Positions 35,145 to 44,143 of a stretch of DNA of 64,000 nucleotides are shown here, piece after piece. A program made the translations under genes and the position numbers. Each line of letters opens with the position of its first letter. The first letter of the stretch is position 1. Source of the DNA: Natronobiforma cellulositropha (GTDB lineage: Archaea; Halobacteriota; Halobacteria; Halobacteriales; Natrialbaceae); assembly GCF_025629245.1 (NCBI RefSeq), contig NZ_JANZXN010000059.1, positions 30,048-94,047 on the forward strand. The letters run 5' to 3'. The notes below the pieces were generated by a model that worked only from the letters and a program-made list of their open reading frames with translations, was not told where the DNA came from and did no database searches.

Positions 35145-35243
35145 GGGCGTCCCTTGGGGGGTGTGTGAGAAAAAGCCGTGGGTCGGGATACGGTGGCAGT
35201 CGCCGGTACGGACCGGTGTGACATCGATTGTCAGTACCCGACA

Positions 35244-35251
35244 TTTTATTA
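35244..35251 (+). promoter_or_regulatory. TATA box for the HVO_0416-type zinc protein
   Basis: TTTTATTA centred 27 bp before the ATG at 35275; it decides that start over upstream in-frame ATGs. Confidence 0.65.
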
Positions 35252-35274
35252 CACTGGTGTGCTATACCATACCT

Positions 35275-35460
35275 ATGGCATCCTCACCCAACGGTGCCGG
35301 CGACGACCTTTTCGATCAGTTCCTGACGGCTCGCGGCCACAGCGTCGAGTCCGTCGGCTGGGAGCGAGATCACAACAAGAAACAGTGTCCGGAGTGTGGC
35401 GGCCTGCACGACACCGCCGCGACCACGTGTACCGTCTGTGGGTGGGACCCTCGAGGGTAG
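35275..35460 (+). CDS. Small CPxCG zinc finger protein (HVO_0416-like)
   Basis: 61 residues: NKKQCPECGGLHD and TTCTVCGWDP supply two Cys pairs that should bind one zinc. The spacing and the GWE context match the haloarchaeal HVO_0416 family of small zinc proteins, for which no biochemical role is known to me. The leaderless promoter is clear. A second small zinc protein follows 114 bp downstream. Confidence 0.82.
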   Translation: MASSPNGAGDDLFDQFLTARGHSVESVGWERDHNKKQCPECGGLHDTAATTCTVCGWDPRG

Positions 35461-35574
35461 CGGCCACGCCCTCGCGGACGCCAGTACCGAAAATACCGCC
35501 GCCGTACGGGTAATTTCACCGTAATTACCGATAGAATTATTAGCCGTTATTTCCCAACGGCCGGTAGAGAGCCA

Positions 35575-35733
35575 ATGCCCGAATGTCAGAACTGTGGGTC
35601 TTTCGTCACCGATGCGTACGCTCGCGTCTTCACCCCGCGCGGCGTCGACAATCCCCGGGTCTGTCCGTCGTGTACGGACAAGATTAGAGACGGCGCGGAG
35701 GTCAGAACCGCCCGCTCACCACGGACCAACTAG
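35575..35733 (+). CDS. Very small CxxC zinc protein (DUF7563-like)
   Basis: 52 residues: CQNC near the N-terminus and CPSC at about 30-33 make a four-Cys zinc site. MPECQNCGSFVTDAYARVF has the look of the haloarchaeal DUF7563 family (recalled by pattern). A TATA-like GTTATTT (35546-35552) is 26 bp before the ATG. Function unknown; possibly a nucleic-acid-binding or assembly factor. Confidence 0.72.
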   Translation: MPECQNCGSFVTDAYARVFTPRGVDNPRVCPSCTDKIRDGAEVRTARSPRTN

Positions 35734-35829
35734 CCCCGGACCGGCGTCGGTTCGGGTCGGAGTTTTGAACGGATTCGCGAGGAATGAAACCCACGTGACT
35801 TATGAGTATTGCGTTCCTGAAAGTGGACA

Positions 35830-37770
35830 ATGGCTACCACGGAAACGGAGGTTACGCGGTTGTTCGGCGGGCCGGGGAGCGGGAAGACGACGGCGCTGCT
35901 CGACCAGGTCGAAGACATTCTCGACCAGGACGGCGTCTCGTTTCGCGACATCCTGGTCGTCTCGTACACGCGCGCCGCCGCACAGGAGGTACGCGAGCGA
36001 CTCGCCGAACGGCTCGACGAGAGTCCTCGCGCCCTCCAGGGCAACGTCTGTACGATGCACGCGAAAGCCTACGACCTGCTCGACCTCTCTCGCGGCGACG
36101 TCATCGGTGAGAAGGACAAAGAGACCTTCTGTGACGAGTACGGACTCGAGTACGAAGACGAGTACAGCGGTGCGGGTCGGCGCACCGCCCGTTCGACGAC
36201 CATCGGCAACAAGATCATCGCGACGAGCCAGTGGCTCCAGCGCACCCGTCGCGAGGTCGCCGACTGGTACGACGTCCCCTTCCAGTGGGACATCGAGGAG
36301 GTCCGTCTCCCACCCGAGATCGACCCCAACGCCCAGGAGGGCAACAAGTACACCCCGACCTGGCCGAGCAGCGACGACCGCATCGACGTCCCCGAAGCGA
36401 TCCGCGCCTGGCGCACTTACAAGGGAGAACAGGGCAAGATCGGTTTCGCGGACATGCTCGAGCGGGTGAGACAGCGCTCGCTCGTCCCCAACGTCGACTA
36501 CCTGGTGATCGACGAGTTCCAGGACATCACGACCTTACAGTACGACGTCTACCAGGAGTGGAAACCGCACGTCGAGCAGGTCCTCATCGCCGGTGACGAC
36601 GACCAGGTCGTCTACTCCTGGCAGGGGGCCGACCCCGCACTCCTGCTGGACGAGGAGGTCGACGACGACATTATCCTGCCGAACTCCTACCGCCTGCCCT
36701 CGAACGTGCTCAACGCGGTGAACAAGGAGATCCGCCACATCGAGAAGCGCCAGGACAAAGACCTCAACCCGCGCAAGGAGGGCGGACTCGTCGAGGCCTA
36801 CCAGAACCCCTCGATGCTCGACCTGGTCCGGATGGTCCGCCGGACGCTCGTCGAGGACGACGGCACCATCATGATCCTCTTCCGGGCGCGTTACCAGATG
36901 TTCCAGTTCATCGACGAGTTCATCACCGAAGGGGTTCCCTTCACCGCACTCACCGACCAGCGGATGTGGACCGACCGGCTTACCCAGTACGTCCGCGCCG
37001 TCGAGGCCATCGATGCCGGCGAGAACGTCGACGGCCTGCAGGCGCGCCGACTGGCCGACATGCTGATGGAGTCCGCCTTCGGCACCAACGAGCGCGACGA
37101 ACTCTTCGAGTACATCGACGACCTGAAAGAGGAGGAAGGCGTCGACGACCTCACCGACCTCTCGATTTCCCCCGACGTCATCACCGACCACGCCCCCTTC
37201 ATGCCCGGACCCGCCTCCGCCTCGGACATGGTCCGGAAGGTGACCAACTTCCAGAAGAAGTCCATCCGCGCCTACTTCGCCATCGGCACCTACCAGCACA
37301 TGGAGACCGACCGGGTCCGCGTCGGCACCATCCACTCGGCGAAAGGTCGCGAGGCCGACCACGTCTTCGTCGCCACCGACCTCACCGAGAAGGTCGTCGA
37401 ACAGATGGTCGCGACGCTCGAGGACCGTGTGGCGGCCGAAGCGGTCGAGACCGACGACGGCGAGCGCCCACCGTACAGCCCACCGGAGGACTCGCCGGGC
37501 GTGACGACCCCCGAGGGTGAGGAGTTCACCAAGAGCACCTCCCCAGTACCGATGCTGACGGACAACGAACGGCGCGTCTTCTACGTCGGCATGTCCCGCG
37601 CCCGCGAACGCCTCGTCCTCCTCGAGAACCTCGTCGACGGCGCACCCACGCTCACTATCGACGTCCTGCTCAACAACCGACCGACCGACACCGACATCGA
37701 GGAGTTGGTCCTCGAAGCACAGGAACCGGTCGCAGCAGAGAGCACGGGGGTCGAAGCCGAAGCACCGTGA
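35830..37770 (+). CDS. UvrD/Rep-family DNA helicase
   Basis: 646 residues of a superfamily 1A helicase. Walker A GGPGSGKT is at 13-20, motif II VIDEFQDI, motif III GDDDQVVYSWQGA, and the C-terminal motifs V/VI (TIHSAKGREADHV and FYVGMSRAR). It unwinds DNA 3'->5' in repair or replication restart. A TATA-like CTTATGA near 35797-35803 supports the ATG. Its TGA overlaps the GTG of the next gene, so the downstream M24-like protein is translationally coupled. Confidence 0.93.
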   Translation: MATTETEVTRLFGGPGSGKTTALLDQVEDILDQDGVSFRDILVVSYTRAAAQEVRERLAERLDESPRALQGNVCTMHAKAYDLLDLSRGDVIGEKDKETFCDEYGLEYEDEYSGAGRRTARSTTIGNKIIATSQWLQRTRREVADWYDVPFQWDIEEVRLPPEIDPNAQEGNKYTPTWPSSDDRIDVPEAIRAWRTYKGEQGKIGFADMLERVRQRSLVPNVDYLVIDEFQDITTLQYDVYQEWKPHVEQVLIAGDDDQVVYSWQGADPALLLDEEVDDDIILPNSYRLPSNVLNAVNKEIRHIEKRQDKDLNPRKEGGLVEAYQNPSMLDLVRMVRRTLVEDDGTIMILFRARYQMFQFIDEFITEGVPFTALTDQRMWTDRLTQYVRAVEAIDAGENVDGLQARRLADMLMESAFGTNERDELFEYIDDLKEEEGVDDLTDLSISPDVITDHAPFMPGPASASDMVRKVTNFQKKSIRAYFAIGTYQHMETDRVRVGTIHSAKGREADHVFVATDLTEKVVEQMVATLEDRVAAEAVETDDGERPPYSPPEDSPGVTTPEGEEFTKSTSPVPMLTDNERRVFYVGMSRARERLVLLENLVDGAPTLTIDVLLNNRPTDTDIEELVLEAQEPVAAESTGVEAEAP

Positions 37771-38888
37771 GCGTCCGCGAGCACCTGCAGGCGGCCGTCA
37801 CCGAGGCGCTCACCGACCGCGATGCCGACGCGTTCGTCCACGTCGGTCCCACGACAGCGCCGGAGACACGCTACTGCCTGCAGGCGAGTGGAAGCCACGA
37901 GCGGGCGAACGGCGAGCCACACCACACCCGTGCGATGGCGTTCACCCCGGACATCCTCCTCCAGTGTGGTCCCACGGCCGACGGCCGCCACCCCGCCGAG
38001 ACCCTCGCAGACCGCCTCGAGACCTGCCTGGCTGCGACCGGCACCGACGGCCCGTACACCGTTCTCACGCCGCGAACGATCCCCCACGACGCCGTCTGCT
38101 ACCTCGAGGAGACCGGCGTCTCGGTGACCGCGAGCGACGTACTCGAGCGCGCACGAGCGGTGAAGACGCCCGCCGAGCGCGCACGGATCGCCCACGCTCA
38201 CGGGGCTGCAACCACTGGTCTCGAGCGCGGCGCAGCGCTACTCGCGGCTGCACGCGTCGACGCGGACGGCCTGCTGCGAGGCGGGCGCGACGGGGGGCCG
38301 CTGACGGCGACCGACCTCCGACTCGCCGTCGACGAGGCGGTCGTCCGCGCCGGGACCTACCCGTTCGCGAACACGCAGGTGGCCGTCGACGGCACGCTGC
38401 TCCCGGGCGAGACCGACCTCCCCGGCGGGACACCGATCGAGATCAGCGTGACGCCGCGCGAACCCGGCGGCTACTACGGATCACTCACCCGCACAGTCGT
38501 CGTCGACGGCGACGGCGGCTGGGAGCGCCGGGCGGCCGTCGCGGCCGAGGCCGCCTTCTCCTCGGTTCGGGCCTACCTCTCGAGCGACGGGCCGACGGTT
38601 CCGGGTGCCGAAGGCGACCTCGAGGCCGAAATCCGGGCGTTCGGCTTCGAGGAGGGAATCGAGACCGAGGTGACGGGCATCGGTCTCGAGCCACGGGAGA
38701 CGCCGCCGACGGAGGACGTCACCGGGAGCGTCCTGCGCGTCGCGGCATCGGTGGCCGGTCCCGGCGGCGGCCGCGTCGGTCTCGCCGATCTCGTCGTCTG
38801 TAACGCCAACGGTGCGCGCAGGCTCGAGGGACCGCCGCTGTCGCTCGAGCCGGAGGCGTTGGCCGGCGGGACGACGGACGACGGTTAG
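37767..38888 (+). CDS. M24-family (Xaa-Pro peptidase-like) protein lacking metal ligands
   Basis: 373 residues, GTG start overlapping the helicase stop. The C-terminal 240 residues follow the creatinase/aminopeptidase pattern: VKTPAERARIAHAHGAATTGLE, then ISVTPREPGGYYGSLTRTVVV. In active peptidases this segment reads IDxGA...SDxTRT; here the second Asp is replaced (Ser239-Leu240) and the first is not at its usual place, so it is likely non-catalytic. Translation coupled to a DNA helicase is unusual for a peptidase. It may have a binding role. Confidence 0.7.
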   Translation: MSVREHLQAAVTEALTDRDADAFVHVGPTTAPETRYCLQASGSHERANGEPHHTRAMAFTPDILLQCGPTADGRHPAETLADRLETCLAATGTDGPYTVLTPRTIPHDAVCYLEETGVSVTASDVLERARAVKTPAERARIAHAHGAATTGLERGAALLAAARVDADGLLRGGRDGGPLTATDLRLAVDEAVVRAGTYPFANTQVAVDGTLLPGETDLPGGTPIEISVTPREPGGYYGSLTRTVVVDGDGGWERRAAVAAEAAFSSVRAYLSSDGPTVPGAEGDLEAEIRAFGFEEGIETEVTGIGLEPRETPPTEDVTGSVLRVAASVAGPGGGRVGLADLVVCNANGARRLEGPPLSLEPEALAGGTTDDG

Positions 38889-39157
38889 TCGGTTCCCGAA
38901 TTCTCGGCGTCGCCAGTCTCCGCGGCGTCCTCGTCCCGGTCGCTCGTTACCGCGTCGGCGGCCACACCCGCGAGCAGCCCTTTCGGACTCGCCGCGAGCG
39001 TGAGTCGTTGCTGGGCGACGACGAGCACCACAGCGAGGACGAGTAAGATCCCGCCGAAGAGCGTCTCGCCGCCGACGAACAGTTCGATGCCCGCGATCGC
39101 CGCCGGAATCGCGAGCACGAGCGTCGCGGCGAGTTTGACCGTCTCGAACAGCTCCAT
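38885..39157 (-). CDS. Small two-helix membrane protein
   Basis: 90 residues with hydrophobic helices at about 8-28 and 32-50 and an acidic tail of Asp/Glu/Thr. The tail is haloarchaeal in style. No family recognised with confidence. It converges with the M24-like gene, overlapping four bases. Confidence 0.6.
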   Translation of the reverse strand: MELFETVKLAATLVLAIPAAIAGIELFVGGETLFGGILLVLAVVLVVAQQRLTLAASPKGLLAGVAADAVTSDRDEDAAETGDAENSGTD

Positions 39158-39243
39158 CGGTGGAAGATTCGTGCGGCGGGAGAAAAACGCGGCGACTCGC
39201 CGAGACGGAAACGGCTTTGGCGCGGCCGGGACTCCCCTCGAGT

Positions 39244-39846
39244 ATGTTCACGGGCATCGTCGAGGAGACCGGCGAGATCGTCGCGCGCACACCGACCGAG
39301 GACGGACTCAGGCTGCGCATCGCCGCCGGCGAGGTCGCGACCGGTCTCGCACACGGCCAGAGCATCAGCGTCAGCGGGGCGTGTCTCACCGTCGAGCGCT
39401 TCGAGGAGGGGACCTGGTTCGAGGTATTTCTCGCCGACGAGACCGTCTCGCGGACCTACCTCGGCGACCTCGAGGAGGGCGCGGTGGTCAACCTCGAGCG
39501 GGCGATGGCCGCCGACGGCCGCTTCGACGGCCACGTCGTCCAGGGCCACGTCGACGCCGTCGCGACCGTCCAGGCAGTCGAGTCGGTCGGCGAGGACTGG
39601 ACGTTTACGTTCGCGCTCCCGGCGGGCTACGACCGTTACGTCGTCGAGAAGGGGTCGATCACGCTCGACGGCATCAGCCTCACCGTGGCCGAACGAGCGG
39701 GCGAGGCGGTGACCGTCGCGATCATCCCGACCACCTACGCGGTGACGACGCTCTCGGAGAAAGCGCCGGGCGATCCGGTCCACCTCGAGGTCGACGTGCT
39801 CGCGAAGTACGTCGAGCGGCTGCTCGAGGCCGATACGGGACGATAG
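39244..39846 (+). CDS. ribE: Riboflavin synthase (alpha-chain type)
   Basis: 200 residues from the ATG at 39244 (MFTGIVEETG, the family's canonical opening). Two lumazine-binding domains follow: VSGACLTVERF in the first half and LDGISLTVAER in the second, with the GHVVQGHVD linker block that contains the catalytic His. It dismutates two 6,7-dimethyl-8-ribityllumazine molecules to riboflavin. The bacterial-type enzyme is the one found in halophilic archaea. Confidence 0.95.
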   Translation: MFTGIVEETGEIVARTPTEDGLRLRIAAGEVATGLAHGQSISVSGACLTVERFEEGTWFEVFLADETVSRTYLGDLEEGAVVNLERAMAADGRFDGHVVQGHVDAVATVQAVESVGEDWTFTFALPAGYDRYVVEKGSITLDGISLTVAERAGEAVTVAIIPTTYAVTTLSEKAPGDPVHLEVDVLAKYVERLLEADTGR

Positions 39847-39888
39847 CGGAGGGAAAGCTGGCGAGCGCTGGGCTGGACCAAACCGAGG

Positions 39889-40905
39889 TCAGCGCTGGGG
39901 CGGGTCGAACTCGGTCGGTTCGGGTGTGCCGGGATCGCCGAGTGAGTCGGCTCTGACCGAGCGGTAGGTGCGTCGGTAGCGGGCGATTTTCCGGTAGAGG
40001 TAGTAGCCGACGGCCAGGTCGAAGCAGACGACGTAGCCGACGAACGCCAGGTCGGGTGAGATGGGGTAGACACTCGAGACGAGACTGGGGACGACGCCGA
40101 CGGTCGCGTTGTAGGTCGCGTGGAAGATGGAGGCGACGAGGAGACCTTTCACGACGAGCGGCCCGGCGTACTCGGGGTTGAACTTCGCGAGACCGAGGTA
40201 GTAGCCCGCGATGGCCGAGAAGATGACGTGGCCGGGACCGACGAGTGCCCTGACGGCGGTGATACCGGTCGCGGCGGTGACGAGACCGGTACCCGCGCCG
40301 ACGTCGGCGAGGTAGCCGGTGATGTAGCTCGCGTTCTCGATGGCGGCGAAGCCGAGACCGGCGACCGCCCCGTAGACGGCCCCGTCGACGACGGCGTCGA
40401 AGGAGTCGCTCCGGTAGGCGAGGACGCGGACGGCGAGGAGTTTGACCGCCTCCTCGATGGGACCGACGATCAGGTAGAAAAAGAGCAGCGGGCCGACGAC
40501 GGCGATCGGCTGGAGGTAGAACGCCCCGACCGCGTTGACCACGGCCGCGAACGTCGCGAACAGAATCGCGAGGACGAACGTCGCGACGAGTAAACTGAGC
40601 GGCTCGTTCGTCGTGATGTCGGTGTACCAGATGTAGGCGGCGAGCGCCAGCGCCGGGACGACCGAGAGCGCGAAGAACGCACCGACGAGCGGTTCGTCCA
40701 CGACGGCGAGTACGGGCGAGGCGATCAGCACGGCAGTGATCGCGACGGTGGCGAGGAGGACGATCACCCGCAGACCGGAGCGCAGCGCCGCGTACAGCAG
40801 CGCCGCCAGCCGGTCGACGAGCGACCGTGGCTCCCACGTCGAGACGTCGTAGAGGTCGATCGAGCCGTCTGCGGCGCGCTCGATCGGATCGCGCTGTGGT
40901 GACAT
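39889..40905 (-). CDS. PrsW-family intramembrane metalloprotease
   Basis: 338 residues from the ATG at 40905; the upstream in-frame extension is basic and probably spurious. Seven or eight hydrophobic helices. Motifs of the CPBP-like/PrsW fold are visible: GPIEEAVKLLAV (Glu-Glu), AAIENASY (Glu-Asn) and GPGHVIFSAI plus IFHATYNAT (His ligands). PrsW in Bacillus cleaves an anti-sigma factor; targets in archaea are unknown. The C-terminus is hydrophilic and Pro-rich. Confidence 0.85.
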   Translation of the reverse strand: MSPQRDPIERAADGSIDLYDVSTWEPRSLVDRLAALLYAALRSGLRVIVLLATVAITAVLIASPVLAVVDEPLVGAFFALSVVPALALAAYIWYTDITTNEPLSLLVATFVLAILFATFAAVVNAVGAFYLQPIAVVGPLLFFYLIVGPIEEAVKLLAVRVLAYRSDSFDAVVDGAVYGAVAGLGFAAIENASYITGYLADVGAGTGLVTAATGITAVRALVGPGHVIFSAIAGYYLGLAKFNPEYAGPLVVKGLLVASIFHATYNATVGVVPSLVSSVYPISPDLAFVGYVVCFDLAVGYYLYRKIARYRRTYRSVRADSLGDPGTPEPTEFDPPQR

Positions 40906-41059
40906 ACGGGCAGTACGCCGCCCCGCTCCGAAAAGATTCGCCAGCGAACTGGACACTCGAGCGGGTCCGCGGCTCACGAGTACCCGCAGACTCGAGCGAG
41001 GTCGACACCGCGTCACGACGACTCGGTACGCACAAAGCCCTCCCCGCCCAAGGCGGCGT

Positions 41060-41437
41060 ATGCACTTCGATGGGCGAACCCAGCGGGCGTTGCGCGACGC
41101 GGGGCTCGAGATCGACGACCTGCGGGCGGTATCGGCGGCGATCGTCGACGCCGTCGAGGCGGACGCGAGAGCGCTCGAGAGCTTCTTCGACGAACACGAG
41201 ACCGTCTACTCGGACATGGACATGGCCCACAGCACGGCCGCGTTCCCCGAGCACACCGTCGAGCACCTCGACGTGACGACCCACGGCGCGGAGATGCGCG
41301 GCTGGCTCCGCTTCGACACCTGGGGCGTCTTCGTCGAGGACGGCCGCGTACTCGGCGAGGAGTACGTCGAACTGACGCTCGGGCCGACGGTCCACGACCG
41401 GGTCCGCTTCGCGACCGACCGCGAGACGCTGCGATGA
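41060..41437 (+). CDS. Hypothetical haloarchaeal protein upstream of FAU-1
   Basis: 125 residues, soluble, acidic. Helical N-terminal half and a strand-rich second half (HTVEHLDVTTHGAEMRGWLRF read in parts). No motif recognised. It overlaps the FAU-1 gene by four bases (ATGA), which implies coupled translation and perhaps a shared RNA-related role. Confidence 0.65.
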   Translation: MHFDGRTQRALRDAGLEIDDLRAVSAAIVDAVEADARALESFFDEHETVYSDMDMAHSTAAFPEHTVEHLDVTTHGAEMRGWLRFDTWGVFVEDGRVLGEEYVELTLGPTVHDRVRFATDRETLR

Positions 41438-42855
41438 CGAGCGCACGGATCCGCGGCATCTACACGACCGCGCTGACGCGTACGCTCTCGGCGGCGGGTG
41501 TCACGGTCGTCCAGCCCTCAGCCACCATCCGCGACCGGTTCGACGCGGTGTTCGAGACCGCCCCCGCCGACGCCCTCGTCGAGACCAGCCGCTGTAGTGG
41601 GGGCGTCGAGGTCTCGGGCGACCCGGAGGCGGTCGAACAGGTCGCGAGCATCCTCGAGTCGGTCGCCGTCGACGCCTTCCGGTGGGACGACCCCGTCGCC
41701 CGCGGCGCGGTCTTCGACGCGACGGTCGGCGAGGCGAGCGGCGGGAGCGGTGCGGTGGTCGACCTCGGCGGTGGTGAGCGGGGCTACCTCCGCTACGACG
41801 ACGTCGACGGCTACGTCGAGGAAGGTGAGCGCTACCGCGTCCAGGTGAGCGAGCCAGCGCCGCCCTGGAGCGACGACGACCCGCTCGTGACGCCGACGCT
41901 CTCGGTCGAGCGCGGCCTGCTGGCGCTCTCACCCGAGCGAACCGGCGTCTCGGCGGCCGCCCGCGGCGAGCGTGCCCGCGAAGTCGTCGGCATGACCGAC
42001 CTGCTCTCGCCGACGCCGCCCGACGGCTGGGGGATCCGCTGGCACGAGAGCGCACTCGAGTCGGACCTCCCCACGATGGGCGAGGCGCTCGCGCGGGCGG
42101 TCGAGGAGGCCGAAGCGCTCGAGACCGCGACCGACGGTGAGGTCGGCGAGCCCGGGCCGGTCGTCGCGCCGGAGGCGACGGCGTGGGTCTGGTTCGGCCG
42201 CGAGGCGCGCGTCGCCCTCGACGAAGCCCGGCGCGAGGTGGCGACGACGATGGCCGGCCACCACCGGATCAAAGCCGCCACCAGAGCGGCGAGCGCGGCC
42301 GTCGACTTCGCCGAAGCGGTCTGTGACGAGCCGGCCGCCGACGCCGAGGCGTTCCCCTTCGGGGCCGTCTCGCGCCAGTTCGGTCCCCGCCAGGGTGACC
42401 GGCTCTCGCTCGGCCACGGCAAGCCCGACGGCCGACTCATCACGCTCGGAACCGGGACGGTCACCGACTGCGACGCCGACGGGAGCCTCACGCTCGAGCG
42501 CGAGATGCGCGGCGGCGGCACCTACGACGCGCTCGACGTGCCGATCGAAGACGGCGACGTGGCGGTGACGAAACTCAGCGAGGGGCGGTGGTGGTACGCG
42601 ACGACCTACCGCGACGCCGACGGCGAGACGAAAGGCACCTACGTGAACGTCTGTACGCCCGTCGAACTCTTCCCCGACTGTGCGCGCTACGTCGACCTCT
42701 ACATCGACGTGGTCCGCCACGCCGACGGCACCGTCGACATCGTCGACGCGGACGAACTCGAGACGGCCGCCGAAGCGGGCGTGCTCACGCCGGAACTCGC
42801 GGAGAAGGCCCAGACGGTGGCGGCAGCGCTCGAGCGGGCGTTCTCGACGGAGTGA
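41434..42855 (+). CDS. FAU-1 family RNA-binding protein / ribonuclease (DUF402)
   Basis: 473 residues. The N-terminal half resembles the S1-like/RNase E-type segment of archaeal FAU-1 (AU-1) proteins, with an S1-type strand DLGGGERGYLRYDDV; the C-terminal half (about 310-430) is a DUF402 barrel with KLSEGRWWYATTYRD and GTYVNVCTP, then Asp/Glu residues FPDCARYVDLYIDVV that probably bind metal. FAU-1 binds AU-rich RNA and has been reported to process 5S rRNA. It is coupled to the small upstream gene. Confidence 0.85.
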   Translation: MTSARIRGIYTTALTRTLSAAGVTVVQPSATIRDRFDAVFETAPADALVETSRCSGGVEVSGDPEAVEQVASILESVAVDAFRWDDPVARGAVFDATVGEASGGSGAVVDLGGGERGYLRYDDVDGYVEEGERYRVQVSEPAPPWSDDDPLVTPTLSVERGLLALSPERTGVSAAARGERAREVVGMTDLLSPTPPDGWGIRWHESALESDLPTMGEALARAVEEAEALETATDGEVGEPGPVVAPEATAWVWFGREARVALDEARREVATTMAGHHRIKAATRAASAAVDFAEAVCDEPAADAEAFPFGAVSRQFGPRQGDRLSLGHGKPDGRLITLGTGTVTDCDADGSLTLEREMRGGGTYDALDVPIEDGDVAVTKLSEGRWWYATTYRDADGETKGTYVNVCTPVELFPDCARYVDLYIDVVRHADGTVDIVDADELETAAEAGVLTPELAEKAQTVAAALERAFSTE

Positions 42856-42869
42856 GAAAACGGGCGGTC

Positions 42870-43346
42870 CTACTGGGAGTCGAGTCGCTCGAGTAAGTCG
42901 TCGTCGCCGATCTGTGCGGCGAAGTCGAGCGGCGAGCGCCCGGCGTCGTTCTCCGCGGTCGGGTCGGCCCCGGCCTCGAGAAGCAGGTCGACGAGGTCGT
43001 ACGCGCCGCGGGCGTTGAAGACGGCCGTCCACAGCGGCCCGTTGCCGTGCTCGTCGGCGATGGCGGTGTCGCCACCGTAGGCGAGCAGCAGCGCCGTGAC
43101 CTCGGTCTCGCCGTGGGCGGCCGCGTAGTGCAGCGCCGTCTGGCCGCTCTCGTCGGCGAGGTCCGGGTCGACACCGCGCTCGAGGAGCGCCTCGGCGACC
43201 GCCACCTGGCCGTTGGCCGCGGCGAGGTGGAGCAGCGAGCAGTCGACTTCGTCTCTGACGGCGAGTTCGTCGTCGTCGGCCGCGGCGAAGACCTCGGCGT
43301 CACCGTCCGCTGCAGCCTGGAACAGGTCGTCGGCAGGTGGTGCCAT
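42870..43346 (-). CDS. Ankyrin-repeat protein, likely immunity partner
   Basis: 158 residues with about four ankyrin repeats: SLLHLAAANGQVAVAEALLE, TALHYAAAHGETEVTALLL, GPLWTAVFNARGAYDLVDLL and a final SPLDFAAQIGDDDLLE. Ankyrin proteins are protein-binding scaffolds; in polymorphic toxin systems they are known immunity proteins. Here the gene is directly downstream of a predicted nuclease toxin and its ATG overlaps the toxin stop by one base, the usual toxin-then-immunity order. It is acidic (many Asp/Glu), while the toxin is basic, consistent with direct binding. Confidence 0.8.
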   Translation of the reverse strand: MAPPADDLFQAAADGDAEVFAAADDDELAVRDEVDCSLLHLAAANGQVAVAEALLERGVDPDLADESGQTALHYAAAHGETEVTALLLAYGGDTAIADEHGNGPLWTAVFNARGAYDLVDLLLEAGADPTAENDAGRSPLDFAAQIGDDDLLERLDSQ

Positions 43347-44026
43347 CAGCTCTTGTCCTCGTACTTGTGGCTGCGGTTGGCACTCGGCGACTCAGGCTGG
43401 TAATTATTGGGGTTGTGATACCACTGGAGGAACTGCTCTTTGGTTATCTGCCCCTTCATGTACGCTTCGTGTTTCCGCCAGTACTCCTCACCCGGCTTGT
43501 GCCCCATGTCCCACTGACCGTCCCGATCCTTCGATCGGTCCCACTCGAGTTTCTCACCGGTGTTCGGGTCGTAGACGTTGCCGTCGGGTTGTTTCGCATT
43601 CTCCCACACTTGCTTGGGTTGATGCTTCAGGTAGCTCGGGCGGTGCTTCGCGTACGGCTTGTGCCGAGCGCGCTCTTTCGTCTGTTTGCGTGTCCGCCGT
43701 GCGGGACCGCCGTAGGACGAGTCCGCACCGGCTTTCGTACGCTGGACCGAGGTCCGGCCGGCCACGCCGTCGCCGGTGTCGACGAAGCGCTCGAGCGTCC
43801 CCGGATGGCTCATCTCGGCGACGCTCAGGCCCGCTTCGGTCATCCGCTGGATCGGCTCGACGCCGACTGACGCCTTGATCCGCTCGAGCATCTCGAGTTC
43901 GCGTGCGTCGAGGGAGCCGAGACCGGGGACCTCGCGGCCGCCGTCGCGGGCGGACTCGTTCGACTGGCGACGGGTCGCCCTCGAACGGCGGTCGTGGCCC
44001 GCTCGTTCCTCGCGGTCGTAGCTCAC
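43346..44026 (-). CDS. Predicted polymorphic toxin, HNH/ENDO VII GH-E nuclease
   Basis: 226 residues. The C-terminal 100 residues carry the GHE pattern of the HNH/ENDO VII superfamily: MGHKPGEEY (Gly175-His176), NPNNYQPE (Glu212) and NRSHKYE (217-223). These domains are nuclease toxins at the C-termini of secreted proteins. The N-terminal 100 residues (MTEAGLSVAEMSHPGTLERF block, about 62-81) are not a standard signal; I see no Sec, Tat or membrane segment. A segment rich in Arg/Lys links the halves. It is followed by the ankyrin gene, translationally coupled. A TATA-like element (AATAATCG on the top strand) lies near 44096-44103. Confidence 0.75.
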   Translation of the reverse strand: MSYDREERAGHDRRSRATRRQSNESARDGGREVPGLGSLDARELEMLERIKASVGVEPIQRMTEAGLSVAEMSHPGTLERFVDTGDGVAGRTSVQRTKAGADSSYGGPARRTRKQTKERARHKPYAKHRPSYLKHQPKQVWENAKQPDGNVYDPNTGEKLEWDRSKDRDGQWDMGHKPGEEYWRKHEAYMKGQITKEQFLQWYHNPNNYQPESPSANRSHKYEDKS

Positions 44027-44143
44027 GGCTCGCTCACCTCACTACAGGCTATCGGTACTGGTGTCCTCATACCGGAGTGGTTCGAACACCGCCGTAATAA
44101 TCGTTGCCACCGTGAACTTCACTCGAGCCGATCGGTCACGTAC

